Source of the DNA: Closterium sp. NIES-65
Lineage: Eukaryota > Streptophyta > Zygnematophyceae > Desmidiales > Closteriaceae
DNA length: 64,000 nt
Assembly: GCA_948144175.1 (NCBI GenBank)
Contig: CANXME010000053.1
Location: 1,488,001 to 1,552,000, forward strand
Direction of reading: 5' to 3'
This document shows, in pieces, positions 43,676 to 54,849 of this stretch. Under the pieces are notes generated by a model. It was not told the DNA's origin. It saw nothing but the letters and a program-made list of their open reading frames with translations, and searched no databases. Position 1 is the first letter of the stretch. Each line of letters begins with the position of its first letter. The translations under genes were made by a program, and so were the position numbers.

Positions 43676-44868
43676 GGTCCTCAGATATACCCTGAGGCAC
43701 CGCATTGAGCGGCACCACACTCTGAAATTACAGGCTAAAAAGCACAACATCAAGCAAGTGCATGACATGTTCAACCAACTTCTTGAAATCTCTAGCACCT
43801 ACCAACACCATAAAATCCCGGGTTTCAGCATGTTTTACCTATATATTTGAGGGCCTCGCGGGGATTGAAACACAACTAGCTTGCGAATTTTCTGGAAACA
43901 GAAGCTAACCATAGCACCACCTACATGGAACCTCAAACACATTGCCCAGCAAGTTACAACAAACCCCGAGCCCACCACCCAGATGCCACCTGCTCCTTGC
44001 CCCCTCCCACTGCTGCCAGGCAATGCGGGTCAGCAACATGCCAGCGATACTGGCAGCCGCGTGGGAAGGTGATGGAGAGGGATAGTATGCTGGCCAGGAT
44101 GATGACTAGAATGAAGGCATGATGGCCATATTATCATGGTGGCAAGGCCATGAAGGCATGATGACCATATTATCATGGTGGCAGGGCCATGAAGGCATGA
44201 TGACCATATTATCATGGTGGCAGGGCCATCATTTTTGCAAGAGAGCAGATGCATGGAAGTTATATTTCATTCAATTACTGAACCACTACTTGGTGACGAC
44301 TTACTGGTCACAGTGATCTGAGTCTCCGCAGTGGAGGAGCAGAGGGAGCATCGGAGCCCTCGCAATTCAGTCAAATCCGCTCTCACTATGACTCCTCCAC
44401 CAGCAGTGTCAACACACGCCACCTCCTCTGATTCCTGTCCCTTGTTTCTCTCCCCCCCCCCCCCCCACCCCCCTCCTCCCATGGTTTCGAGCTATCCCAG
44501 CTCTATGCAACCCAGAAACGTCCTGTAATTGAGCTCGTGATCATGCTGAAAGTCGCCTTGCCTTTTCAAACCACAGCCTTCACCTCCGATACGAGTCTCT
44601 GACTCGCAATGTGTGCCAGGCTTTCTTTGAAGCATCATCATGATCGCGATGGCTACTGCTCCACATGAGGAAACTCATGGAGTGGAGGGTTGCTGAAAAG
44701 GCTTAATATATTAAAGGGCTTCTACAATATGGTTCCACCGCATTCGAAGAAATAAATACCTACAAGTTACAACGATGACAGAAAACCTGGTGTAGTGTTC
44801 AAGTGGTCAAACGTTTCTCTCTTACACGTGAATCATAATGGTTATCAACAATAAGGTCATCTACGTCT
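43676..44868. other. Region downstream of the GST gene
   Basis: No coding exon recognised. It includes a C-rich pyrimidine run (44450-44480) and the 39-bp repeat listed separately. Part is presumably 3' UTR of the minus-strand GST gene. Confidence 0.5.
44113..44229 (+). repeat. 39-bp tandem repeat, three copies
   Basis: GAAGGCATGATGACCATATT starts at 44113, 44152 and 44191, exactly 39 bp apart, with one or two base differences. Confidence 0.95.
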
Positions 44869-47800
44869 TTACATTGGGGATCCTAATGACCGAACGACCC
44901 ACTGAAGGTGAGCTCGGAGCTGCCTTGCAGCTGGATAACTCAAGTCCCTTGGCACCCCAACTCTATCCCTCAGATACGCAAGAGCCATCACCAACCGTTC
45001 TTCCCCTGCTGCCCTCACATCCTCACTTCTGCTCCCACCACTTATCATCTGAAGTGACTGGGACACGGCAGGGAATGGGCCTGCTGCTTCTGTGCCGACC
45101 AGCAGTGCATGCGCCACGTGGCGCAACGCCTCGCTGACAGCTGGCGCAAGGCATTCCGCTGTGATGGCCTGCTGCTGTGGCTCAGCTTGGTCCGCATGAG
45201 TCTGGCTGCTCATAGAAGCGGCACCAGCACCCATGGCACCAGCAGCATCCCCAGTAGTCGTAGCGGCTGAAACATGTGCAGAATCCCCCAAAGAACGCAG
45301 GCAAAAGGCCACTAGCCTGTCATGATTCCCCACAATCGCCTGCACCACCTCTCTCTGCGCCCTCCGCCCCTCCCCCCCCGTCCCATCCTCCCTCCCCCAC
45401 GCCGTCTCCTCCTCCCCCAGTGGCAGATCCCATGCACCCGTCCCATCCCATCCATCAATAAAAGCCCGGCGCGCCACAGCCGTTGGATTGGTGCTGGCGA
45501 TCACCGGCCCAATTTGCGGGACAAGGGAGTGGGTGATGGAGAAATCGTCAGACTTGAGAGGGAGGTAGGCGGGTCGAGCATCCATGGCGTCGTACCAGCG
45601 GGAGAGCGCCGGCCAGCGAGGGTTGTTCCGCACTGTGAGGCCTTTCCAGTACGGTGCACTGGCAGCGAATCGCTCCAGGAGAGGCGCGTGGGTCACGTCA
45701 ACAAGGGAGAACTGCTGGGAGGCGGGGGTGGGTGTGGAACGGAAGGGAGGGATGTTGTGGTGAACGTGCAGCAGGCACGTGGGTCACGTCGACAAGGGAG
45801 AGGAGAACCACATGTGAGGTGGGGTAGGTGTGGATGGGTGGTAGAATTGGGAGCACATGAGAAGTAGGGACGCAAGCATGGAGAGATCATTCCTGGCAGA
45901 AATGCGGCAGAGACTAGTTTGCACTTGAAGCATACGAGGAGGTCTAAAAGATAAAAGGCAAACGAGCCAGGAGACATGAGTTGGCGAGACAGATAGCAGT
46001 ATGTGTGGCACACTGACAGATAGAAGTATATATGCTGCCGTACATGGGAATATATAAATATAGTCTCACTTGCTAAGTAGTTTGAAAGCACAATGGATGG
46101 TATTTGGTATGAAAGCATGGTAGGTCAATACCGCACCATTCTGCTCAAGTCTGGCATAATTTGATGGCCTTACTGTGAGATTGAATGTGATCAATGTAAG
46201 AGTGACTGTGATGAACATGAGAGTGACTTTCATAATAGCGAGATTGACTGTAATGAGTGAAACCGACAGACAAACCTCTTTCCCAAGGAAGTAAGGCCCT
46301 CCGCTCTTCACCAAAGCCTCTTCCATGGCATCCATTGCCGCCTCAAACTCCCTCCGCCCCTCCCCCTCCTCCTCATCGCCTGCACCCTCGCCACTGCTAC
46401 TGCTGCCACTACTGCTCACACTGCTGCTACCCCCACTGCTGCTGCTTCCGGCCCCACTACCACCGGCAAGCCAGCGCATGGCATCCTTTCCCTTGGTCCA
46501 CTTGAGCCACGCCCCAGTCAACCCCCTCTCCAGACCCATCAGCTGCTCTGCTGCCTCTGCTGCGTGCGCATCAGAGGGAGGGGGGAGGAGCGGCGAGTGA
46601 CTTGGGAAGGCGGCTTCGATCTCCTTCATTATAGTCACGGACTCTGTGATCACTCGCCCGTCTAGCTGGGTGGTGGGGGGCAATAGAGGGGGACAGGAGG
46701 TGTCGGGAGCTGGTATTGGTGTGATGTGTTGCGTTATAATCACGTCACAAAGACTGCTTGTTCCGTGATTCAAAGGTTACATCGGTGGATAAACATAAAC
46801 ATGAGACATAAAAAAAAAAAAAAAAAAAAAAGGTGGGTGAGTAGGCGGGGCAGCAATGCTATGTGAGCATATGTGCAGTGTTGAGAGGCTTGAGAGAGTT
46901 GAGAGGTTTGAGAGGGGTAGCCAACCGCACAGTCGCCTGAAAGCTGAAGAATGGAAACAGCACGTTCACAAACAACCAGATAGCCGACAGGCTGCACCAA
47001 CAAACACACACACCACCAAGCCACCGCGCTCACCTGGACAGCTGGCAGCATGCCATTGGGCACGAGCTCCAAGAACCAATCAGGCTTTGGCCCGTAGCAC
47101 TTGAGGTTTATTTTCTCAACCCTGAAGGTGTTGGAGGGTTGGGAGCGGGCAGGGCGAATGGAAGGGGGGAGACAAGGGGAGAGGGGAGTAGGGCGAGGCT
47201 GAGAGATTTCGCCTGTAGGACTCGAGGTACATTCTCTCCATGCTAACGGCATTCGAGGGGCATGATGTTGAGGGCGCGGTGCTTTTGAGTCAATGTTTGG
47301 AAACTGTTCGAACTTGATATGGTTACTGACCTCGTAAATGTCGCAAAAGCCTTCGCAGATTACCAAATTAATGTTCGAAGCATGCTTACGAACGTGGTCA
47401 TTTCTGCTCAGTTCAGCTGCCGCACGAACTTGGCGAAGCGTGACGACATCTACACTAAACATTTCGAGGACGACGCCAGAGCCACGTAGGCTACATCGGG
47501 TAACCTACATGGTATATTCGCGGCTCGGAGAGGGTCGAATTTTGTTTTTCGAGCCTCGATGGTCACATTTTGACTTACCAGATATCGGACCCGCGACTCG
47601 AACCTCATGAAATCAAAATTTCTACTACACAATCGAACTTATGAAAGGGGTAAGTCGATTGAAAAAAGCAAACGTTGGGATCTGCGTCAAATGCACCGCG
47701 CCCTGAGGGGGACGATAGGAGAGAGGAAAACTACAGAGGAGAGGGGAGAGAGGCAGAGGCGAAGGGAGAGATGCAGAGGAGAATCAAAGTAGGGAGGATT

Positions 47801-48896
47801 GGAGCAGGGAGCAGGGAGAGTGAACCCCGCCACAAGAAGGCGGGGAGAGGGAGGGAGATGAAAGAATAGGGGTGCAAGTGATGACGAGCAGAACCCACAC
47901 TCTCACTCAGTCGCTTTGCCTTTGCTTGTCCCCTCTCACCCAAACGCAATCCGCTCTCACTTTGCAATACACTCTTTTCACCTGCACATAATCCGTTCTC
48001 ACCTTCACGAAATCCGTTCTCAACTTACGAAATCCGTTCTCACCTTCACGGAATCCGTTCTCACCTTGACGAAATCCGTTCTCAACTTACGAAATCCGTT
48101 CTCACCTTCACGGAATCCGTTCTCACCTTCACGAAATCCGTTCTCACCGGTACGAAATTCGTTCTCACCGGTACGGAATCCGTTCACACCTTGACGGAAT
48201 CCGTTCTCACCTTGACGGAATCCGTTCTCACCTTGACGGAATCCGTTCTCACCTTGACGGGATCCGTTCTCACCTTGACGGAATCCGTTCTCACCTTCAC
48301 GGAATCCGTTCTCACCGGTACGGAATGCGCTTCTCCTCGAGCTGCAGCCACACGCGCTGGCAGAAGGGGCACCACGCGGCGTCGTCGCGATACAGCACCA
48401 CGCGCACCTCCTCGCCTTCGCCTTCGTTCTGCCCGAACCGCCGCGTAGAAGCCTTTGCCACGTTCTCCCACACTCTCCCGCCTTCACCGTCGATTCCTTC
48501 TCCTTCTGATCCTCCGTTCCCCGCCGTCTCTGCTTTTCCCGTAAGAGTTGCGCTCTCCGTCTGCTCCAGCATTCGACGGAGTTCGTCAAGAGACGGAATC
48601 CTCGCCGGAGCTGACGGTTCGGTAGGGGATGCGGCGCATGGTGCGGAGCGTTGCAAATTGAGAGCGCGCTTGTGGCGGAAGTCGCGCCGCTTGCTGCGGT
48701 GGGTGCATGTGCTGAGGTCGGCGATGTGCGGCGAAGAGTTTTGCGAAAAATAAAGGGCCGTAGACCGCGTACGACTATTTCGCACGCGCGTTGCGGAATT
48801 GAGAGTCACCGGATTGGAGCGAGAAGTGGACGGTCGCGGAACTAGTACAGTCGCGTGCGTACTAATGGTGAGCGCCATTGACCTTCGCAAAAACAA
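44869..48896 (-). CDS. Plastid GST-fold protein with CPFC motif (four exons)
   Basis: Exons on the minus strand: 48896-48316, 47121-47034, 46665-46276 and 45711-44869, all with GT-AG borders and matching phase. The N-terminus is Ser/Thr/Arg-rich, like a plastid transit peptide. A second Met at 48878 is an equally good start. The thioredoxin-like half reads [18 protein letters not shown] and EKRIPYR in exon 1, [12 protein letters not shown] and NGMLPAVQ in exon 2, and LDGRVITES in exon 3. The helical GST half has [17 protein letters not shown] and [14 protein letters not shown], then [18 protein letters not shown]. The C-terminal extension ([20 protein letters not shown]) is typical of a plant GST-like family related to Arabidopsis At4g19880/At5g45020 (recalled, not searched). 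CPFC suggests thiol-redox or glutathione-linked activity; the substrate is unknown. A Ser/Gly-rich insert lies in exon 3. Confidence 0.88.
45776..45801 (+). repeat. Duplicate of the GST exon 4 start, in intron 3
   Basis: CACGTGGGTCACGTCGACAA and the next six bases match the first coding bases of exon 4 (45688-45712), which read GCGTGGGTCACGTCAACAA, then GGGAGA. The copies are 88 bp apart, with about three differences. Confidence 0.8.
47213..47262 (-). repeat. Decayed duplicate of GST exon 2, in intron 1
   Basis: The minus strand reads GTTAG, then CATGGAGAGAATGTACCTCG and AGTCCTACAGG. It aligns with the acceptor and start of exon 2 (CTTCAG, then GGTTGAGAAAATAAACCTCA and AGTGCTACGGG). In frame it gives [10 protein letters not shown] against [10 protein letters not shown]. 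The AG acceptor survives. Confidence 0.6.
47990..48315 (-). repeat. 21-bp array of 5' splice site copies in GST intron 1
   Basis: About 16 units, read on the minus strand as GATTCCGTNAAGGTGAGAAC plus G, run directly on from the real exon 1 end ATTCCGTACCGGTGAGAACG. Every unit keeps the donor GGTGAGAAC except a few with AAGTTGAG. Units are 20-21 bp, so some frames stay open (GENGFRE or TESVLTL patterns), but these are not genes. Confidence 0.95.
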
Positions 48897-49222
48897 ATGC
48901 GGTCAAATTTTCAGACTTCTCGAACAGCTCGCACAGCAAGTATTTCTCGATGTGTCCGTTTCGTACCCTTCTCACATTCTTCCAGCATTGACGACAACAT
49001 TAACGACGACTCACAATCCTAGTTACCAGCTGCAAAAAGAAACCACGAAAACAGAACATTCCAAACAGGCAAAACACTACCGTACTAGTGGCTCCTATCC
49101 TTCTTTCCTCTCATTTTTTGCCACCATGTCATGCGTTGTGCTGATTTCCAAGGACTGCTTACAAACACGTCTCACTGCCATGGAGGCATGTGGCATATGA
49201 CTGGAGCAAATCTGTTCAGAGG
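48897..49222. other. Upstream region of the GST gene
   Basis: This is presumed promoter and 5' UTR of the minus-strand GST gene, cut off from further upstream DNA by the Copia-5 insertion. No TATA box was clearly placed. Confidence 0.5.
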
Positions 49223-49652
49223 TGTTGGAAACAATAAGTCCTAAGTGCGCTTCTGTCGTATCAAAATCCAAGGTACCAAGCGAAGCAGTCCCAATCGAAG
49301 CATCGAGTCAACCTCGGAGGTTAGGGTAACCGCCTGGAGGTTACGAGAAAGTCAAAGGTCGCTGACCTTTGACTCGACAATTACAGCGCGACAGTTAAGG
49401 ACACACAACTGACTCGTTACAGAGCAGTTGCCCGAGTCGCGCTATATCGAACCGCAACAGCAATACAGTTATCTATCTATTCCCTGTACTCTTATATAAA
49501 TCCTTGTATTTGCTTGTTTAATTCAATCAACTTTGCTCTCACACACCAGTGCAAGGTCGGTTCAAATTCTTCACTAAACGCTTCCGCTATTACAACTACT
49601 TCACCTAGAGTTATCCCTTGCAAAGATCCTAAGGGGCTATCTCAGCCCAACA
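49223..49652 (+). repeat. Copia-5 5' LTR
   Basis: 430 bp, TGTTGGAAACAATAAG to CTCAGCCCAACA. Confidence 0.97.
49493..49500 (+). promoter_or_regulatory. Probable TATA box of the Copia-5 LTR
   Basis: TATATAAA lies 270 bp into the LTR, a usual place for the U3-R promoter. The same copy occurs in the 3' LTR at 55098-55105. Confidence 0.6.
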
Positions 49653-49664
49653 TGGTATCAGAGC
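49653..49664 (+). other. Copia-5 primer binding site
   Basis: TGGTATCAGAGC, complementary to the initiator Met tRNA 3' region in plants, follows the LTR with no gap. Confidence 0.9.
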
Positions 49665-49707
49665 AGACAAGGGAAACTCTACTCTTTTCTCAATATCATT
49701 ACAAGAC

Positions 49708-52700
49708 ATGGCAACAAACAAGGAAAGGAGCTCCACTAATGGCTCCTCGGGCACTACTCCTACTCCACCGCCAGCCTCTGGCCTGCAGACAGAAGAAGGC
49801 ACGGCAACAAGACCAAGAGGAACGTCAACCGAGACCCCCATGAACCACCCTTCGGACTTTGACCAGAACATGATGGAGAAATTTTTCTCCTTCATGTCCT
49901 TCTACGAACAACACCAGCAGTCGGGACCTGCACAAACACACAACAGCAACAACGGAGCGACACCCATGAGTCTTGATGGGTCGTCATATGCGCGAGGAAA
50001 CCAGCAGCAGCAACCTACCTTTGCTCCGTACGAGCGCGGGTCAATCAGCTTCGTGCCCCACCCGCAACCTTCACCTGGACAAGAAAGACCACTGGACGCA
50101 CTTCAAGTTCAGTCGCAGTTTGCACACGTCTTAAAACTGCAAACATCAAGACCCTTCGACGGCAAAGACTTCTTTACCTGGTCCTTTGAATTCGAGCTGA
50201 TGATGGAGGGCGCGCAGATACTCGGCTTCTTCGACGGGTCCCTGCAGTATCCAGCCAACGGGACACAATATGAAAAGCAGCAGTATACGTATCAATCAAT
50301 GATGGCGTATACAATCCTATTGAGGAACGTGACACCAACTCAGCAGCAGAACATTCGCTCTTACCGGACCTTCGGCAACTCGGCGGAGCTCGCGTACAGC
50401 CATCTGAAGAACCTGTATCAAGCAACAGACAGTGTAAACCAGAGCAGGTTAATGGCGCAGTTGACGACAGTCGAAATGAAACCAGGAGAAAAAGGACTGG
50501 CGTATATCAGCCGATGTCGCGAACTGCGCGACAAGCTGCTTCGATGCGGAGGGTCAATCTCTGAAGACGCCTTCGTGACAGTCATCATTGGTGGACTTGG
50601 TCCTCAGTGGCGCGCCACCAAAGCCATTCTTCGAGCCCACGGAAGAATCTCTGAAGCTGCACTCTGCGCCGAAATACATGCCGAGCAGCAAGATATGGAC
50701 CTGCAGGAAGAACGACACAGGAAGAAAACGACAGTATCAGAGTTCGCATTCCACACTCAACGACGACACAGCAATTATAACAACCGACAGCAGCAACCGA
50801 AGATAGTACCTCCCTTCTGCCACATCTGCAAGACTTCAGGGCACCCGCGCACACACTGCCCGAATCGTCAGCAATCAACGGCACCACAGCGACAACTTCG
50901 ACCTTCAAGCTCCCAAATGGCTTCAACACAAGCAAGTGCGACGACCACTATTCAAGCTTCAACGACTTCACCCGGACAACCTGCACAAGGAGCAAGAAAT
51001 ATAATCAACTGCATGACGAAGATAACCGATTCATGTACAACCGAATCACCACCACACTGCTCACCGGAAGAAGAGCTTGACAACAGAACGCCTCGCCGTG
51101 AGCTACTCCAGCCGAATCCAACGTACGCCGCCATCGCTCAAAGTGAACCGTCCGGCCAAGACACCTGGTTCTTGGACAGTTGCTGCGGGCAACACATGTG
51201 CTCGTCCGGGCGTTTCGTACAACGCGAACATCGACTCCAACGGGAAGTGATCATCACGGTTGCCAACAACCAAAACCTGCGCACACGAAGACAAGGAGTG
51301 GTACAGCTTCAGTCAAGAGAAACAAATGTCATACTGCACATGTCTAAGGTACTCATCGCTGAAGGACTCGGCTACAACTTACTGAGCGTTAGCCAGTTGA
51401 TGGCGAAAGGAATTCATCTGGAAGCCGACAGCACGACCCAGGAGTTCAAACTTTACCACGGGAGAGGAGGTCTCTACATCGGGAAAGCAGTGCTGAAGAA
51501 CAACGTCTTCGTCCTCGACTTCGTTCCTGACCTGGGCACTGCAGACAGCGACGCCATCGTGAATTTCACTGACTGGACACACCCTCCGGATCTCGACCCC
51601 GACTTCAGCCCAGGAGGCTTCTGGTACTCGCACACCATTCCTGAAGCAGAACGAACACGAGCATTAGCAACAATTCGACAATCGGCAGCAGCAACAACAT
51701 CAGCAGCAGTAACAACATCGGCAGCAGCAACAACATCGGCAGCAGCAACAACATCAGCAGCAGCAGGAACAACGACACCAGTCACAGTCGACGAAGCACC
51801 ACCAACACCCGCGAAACAGCTGAATCCGACTCAACGTGAAGTCCACCGAAGCGCCAACCTCGTCGCCAGCTTTTACTCCAACTCCGACGCATATCAGCGT
51901 TCACCTGGACACCGCGCCTCTGAAGAGATCTGGCACGCACGAACAGGACATCCAAGCAACACGGTTTTGAATAACACGATAAGAGCAGGAGTCCTTGACA
52001 AAGATTCTCTACTTCTACCCGATGGCAGAGAACTCCAGAAGGCACGAGGGACTTGCCTTATATGTCCCGAAGCTGACTTACCTCATCGACCGTTTGCTTC
52101 ACATCACAACCCGAGCGCTCCAGCGTACGCACCACTCGAAAAAGTCTACAGCGACATCCTCTACAATCGCGAGCCAGGACAAGTCAACTACAACTACACC
52201 ATCACCTTCATCGACGCCGCCACTCGATACGTCTGGCATCGCAACCTACCCAGCCGCGACATGGCGCTCGCAGCATTCGCCGCCTGGCTACCGATAGCAG
52301 AGAGAGAGTCTGGAACACAACTGAAAAATTTCCAGTCAGACGGAGGTGGCGAGTACACCTCTCACCGCTTCAAGCAGTTCTTGGCGGAAAGGGGGATCAA
52401 GCAACTCCTCTCCCTTCCCTACGCACATCAGCAGCAAGGTGTTGCAGAACGACTGAACAGGACCCTGCAGAACAGCATGCGCAAACTATTACGTGGCATG
52501 CGGCTACCCAACCACCAGTGGCCAGCAGCAATGGACCACGCTGTCATGCTACACAACTTGTTGTCGTCGTCGTCACTCCCGAACAACGCATCACCGCATC
52601 TGCTGTGGACAGGGAAGCAGGGCAGCACGAAAATGTTACGAGTTTTCGGGTGCATGGTACAGTACAGACCCCCAGAAGCACGAGCGGGAAGATTTTCGCA

Positions 52701-54849
52701 ACGGGCACAGTGGGGACTACACCTCGGCATCGAGAAAAATTACAACGCATGGAAAATCTTCGACGTCCACACAAAGGAAACAGTAGCAGCACGTGACGTG
52801 ATCTTCTACAAAAGACTCACCCTTCAGACGTACCTCGCCAACTTGCACGAGAATCGGGACCTCACCAGTGGTTTTCGTGGTGACCGAGCCTTCGCGTCAG
52901 CAGCGGACGAAGCAGACTGGGATGAACAGAACGTCGACAACGCCTCAGAAGAAGCCGGACCTCTCCCATACTGCTCCGTCGACGTGCCCATGGATGAGGA
53001 TAATCCTCGCGACAGTAACAACGCCGAAATCTTCTACCGTTTCGCCGACGATGGTTACGTAACACCTGTGACAGTCAACACCAACGAAGCAGAAAGGGTA
53101 GGGCCGAATTTCATGCCCGACCCAGAAACGGGAGACGAAGCAGCTTATCCCGAGGATCCAGAACTCCCTCGATACTCACAGACTGGGCTGCAAATCCTCG
53201 GCCTCGTCACCGCAGTCCACGGGAACACACGCAGCTCGCTTCCTAAGGAGCCTGCAACGGTTCAGCAGGCTCTGGGGGGGGAACACAGGGAGAAATGGCG
53301 TGAAGCCATGGATAGAGAACTGAAGGCATTAGAGGAACGCAACACTTGGAAGGTTGTTCCCGTAAGCGTGGCACGGAACAAAACCATCCTTACCGGGAAA
53401 TGGGTCTTCCGCATCAAGACGAAAGCAGACGGCACGATCGAAAAATTCAAAGCACGCTGGGTCGTACGTGGATTCGACCAAGAGCAAGGACGAGACTTCA
53501 CCGAGACCTTTGCTCCAGTCAGCCGCCACACGTCACTCCGAATTCTCCTCGCCATTGCCGCCATGAAGAAGAAGAAGTTACGGCAGATCGACGTCGCGAA
53601 TGCCTTCCTCTACGCACCTGTGGATGCAGAAATCTACGTCGAGCTCCCGCACGGTTCCCACGGCGAACCCAACCGAATCTGTCAACTACTTAAGTCGCTC
53701 TACGGGATCAAGCAGGCACCGCGACTGTGGCAGCAGTACCTGCACGCCCGTCTCATCCGCATCGGCTTTAGTCAACTACCTCACGACCAAGGCATGTACC
53801 GCCTCACTAAGGGAAGCGACTACGTTCTCCTGATCGTCTACGTGGACGATCTCCTCTACATTGGGTCAACCGACGGCATCGCCACGTGGTTCGAAGGAGA
53901 GCTCCAGAAAGACCTCACGCTCACGGTCTCCTCCACCGTTACACAGTACCTCGGGCTCAACATCCGCGAAGAAGAAAATGCCATCTATCTAAGCGCCGAG
54001 AAATACGCCGACACCATCGCGAAACGCTTCAGCCTCACACCAAGCGCCATCTCCACGCCCTACCGCTACACATCAGGAACCGAGAAGGAACGAACTACTC
54101 TACTCAAGCCCGCCGGCATACGCGACTATCAGAAGAAGCTCGGATGCCTGCTATTCGCCGCCGTCACCTGCCGTCCTGACTTATCCTACTCCGCAAGTCA
54201 GCTCGCCACCTATCTCAAGAAGCCTGAAGCTGAACACCTGGCGGAACTTGATCGCGTTCTCCACTACTTCGTCAGCACCGCGACGATCGGGCTAACCTAC
54301 CACAAGAGCGCAGCTACACCGACTAAGCTAATCGGCTACGTCGACGCCGATCACGCCGGCGACACCGACAACAGGCGCTCACGCACCGGCTATGTCTACC
54401 GCCTTGAGCCTATCGGTCCTATCTCCTGGCAGTCGAGCAAGCAGGAGTTAATCGCACTATCTTCAGCAGAAGCAGAATATATTGCACTCTGCTCAGCCAC
54501 CAAGGAGGGACTTTACCTTCGCGAACTACTGGAAGAAGCAAAGCTAGCCGAGTTACCCAGCTTCACCGTGTTCTGCGACAACCAGTCAGCAATTCGCATC
54601 GCCAACAAAAACGGCTTCGCAAACAGGACGAAACACATCGCCCTGCGCTATTTCTTCGTGAAGGACGAGATAGAAAAAGGGAAACTCGATCTGTCATACT
54701 GTCCAACATCCGAGATGGCAGCCGATTACTTGACCAAGAAACTCGGCAAGCAGAAGTTCGAATACTGCATGATGCTGACTGGACAAGGCCACGTCACCAG
54801 CAGTAACACTCCAGAAGCGAAGGGGAGTGTTGGAAACAATAAGTCCTAA
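49708..54849 (+). CDS. Copia-5 gag-pol polyprotein (1713 codons, intact)
   Basis: A single frame starts 44 bp after the primer site and ends 22 bp inside the 3' LTR. Gag (about residues 140-330, FDGKDFFTWSFEFELMM) is followed by a CCHC zinc knuckle at Cys371, Cys374, His379 and Cys384. Protease has LDSCC with Asp490. The integrase finger has His743, His748, Cys783 and Cys786, and the core has Asp816, Asp878 and Glu914, the expected D-x35-E spacing. RT has YVDDLLY with Asp1380-Asp1381. RNase H has Asp1546, Glu1588 and Asp1624. The Ala/Thr-rich stretch near residue 660 is low complexity. Every catalytic residue checked is present, so this copy could be active. No frameshift or stop separates gag from pol, so the gag-to-pol ratio must be set in another way, such as splicing or processing. 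Confidence 0.97.
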   Translation: MATNKERSSTNGSSGTTPTPPPASGLQTEEGTATRPRGTSTETPMNHPSDFDQNMMEKFFSFMSFYEQHQQSGPAQTHNSNNGATPMSLDGSSYARGNQQQQPTFAPYERGSISFVPHPQPSPGQERPLDALQVQSQFAHVLKLQTSRPFDGKDFFTWSFEFELMMEGAQILGFFDGSLQYPANGTQYEKQQYTYQSMMAYTILLRNVTPTQQQNIRSYRTFGNSAELAYSHLKNLYQATDSVNQSRLMAQLTTVEMKPGEKGLAYISRCRELRDKLLRCGGSISEDAFVTVIIGGLGPQWRATKAILRAHGRISEAALCAEIHAEQQDMDLQEERHRKKTTVSEFAFHTQRRHSNYNNRQQQPKIVPPFCHICKTSGHPRTHCPNRQQSTAPQRQLRPSSSQMASTQASATTTIQASTTSPGQPAQGARNIINCMTKITDSCTTESPPHCSPEEELDNRTPRRELLQPNPTYAAIAQSEPSGQDTWFLDSCCGQHMCSSGRFVQREHRLQREVIITVANNQNLRTRRQGVVQLQSRETNVILHMSKVLIAEGLGYNLLSVSQLMAKGIHLEADSTTQEFKLYHGRGGLYIGKAVLKNNVFVLDFVPDLGTADSDAIVNFTDWTHPPDLDPDFSPGGFWYSHTIPEAERTRALATIRQSAAATTSAAVTTSAAATTSAAATTSAAAGTTTPVTVDEAPPTPAKQLNPTQREVHRSANLVASFYSNSDAYQRSPGHRASEEIWHARTGHPSNTVLNNTIRAGVLDKDSLLLPDGRELQKARGTCLICPEADLPHRPFASHHNPSAPAYAPLEKVYSDILYNREPGQVNYNYTITFIDAATRYVWHRNLPSRDMALAAFAAWLPIAERESGTQLKNFQSDGGGEYTSHRFKQFLAERGIKQLLSLPYAHQQQGVAERLNRTLQNSMRKLLRGMRLPNHQWPAAMDHAVMLHNLLSSSSLPNNASPHLLWTGKQGSTKMLRVFGCMVQYRPPEARAGRFSQRAQWGLHLGIEKNYNAWKIFDVHTKETVAARDVIFYKRLTLQTYLANLHENRDLTSGFRGDRAFASAADEADWDEQNVDNASEEAGPLPYCSVDVPMDEDNPRDSNNAEIFYRFADDGYVTPVTVNTNEAERVGPNFMPDPETGDEAAYPEDPELPRYSQTGLQILGLVTAVHGNTRSSLPKEPATVQQALGGEHREKWREAMDRELKALEERNTWKVVPVSVARNKTILTGKWVFRIKTKADGTIEKFKARWVVRGFDQEQGRDFTETFAPVSRHTSLRILLAIAAMKKKKLRQIDVANAFLYAPVDAEIYVELPHGSHGEPNRICQLLKSLYGIKQAPRLWQQYLHARLIRIGFSQLPHDQGMYRLTKGSDYVLLIVYVDDLLYIGSTDGIATWFEGELQKDLTLTVSSTVTQYLGLNIREEENAIYLSAEKYADTIAKRFSLTPSAISTPYRYTSGTEKERTTLLKPAGIRDYQKKLGCLLFAAVTCRPDLSYSASQLATYLKKPEAEHLAELDRVLHYFVSTATIGLTYHKSAATPTKLIGYVDADHAGDTDNRRSRTGYVYRLEPIGPISWQSSKQELIALSSAEAEYIALCSATKEGLYLRELLEEAKLAELPSFTVFCDNQSAIRIANKNGFANRTKHIALRYFFVKDEIEKGKLDLSYCPTSEMAADYLTKKLGKQKFEYCMMLTGQGHVTSSNTPEAKGSVGNNKS

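Noticed and set aside
47916-48589. Frames with TESVLTL or GENGFRE repeats
   Set aside because: They are translations of the 21-bp splice-site array inside GST intron 1.
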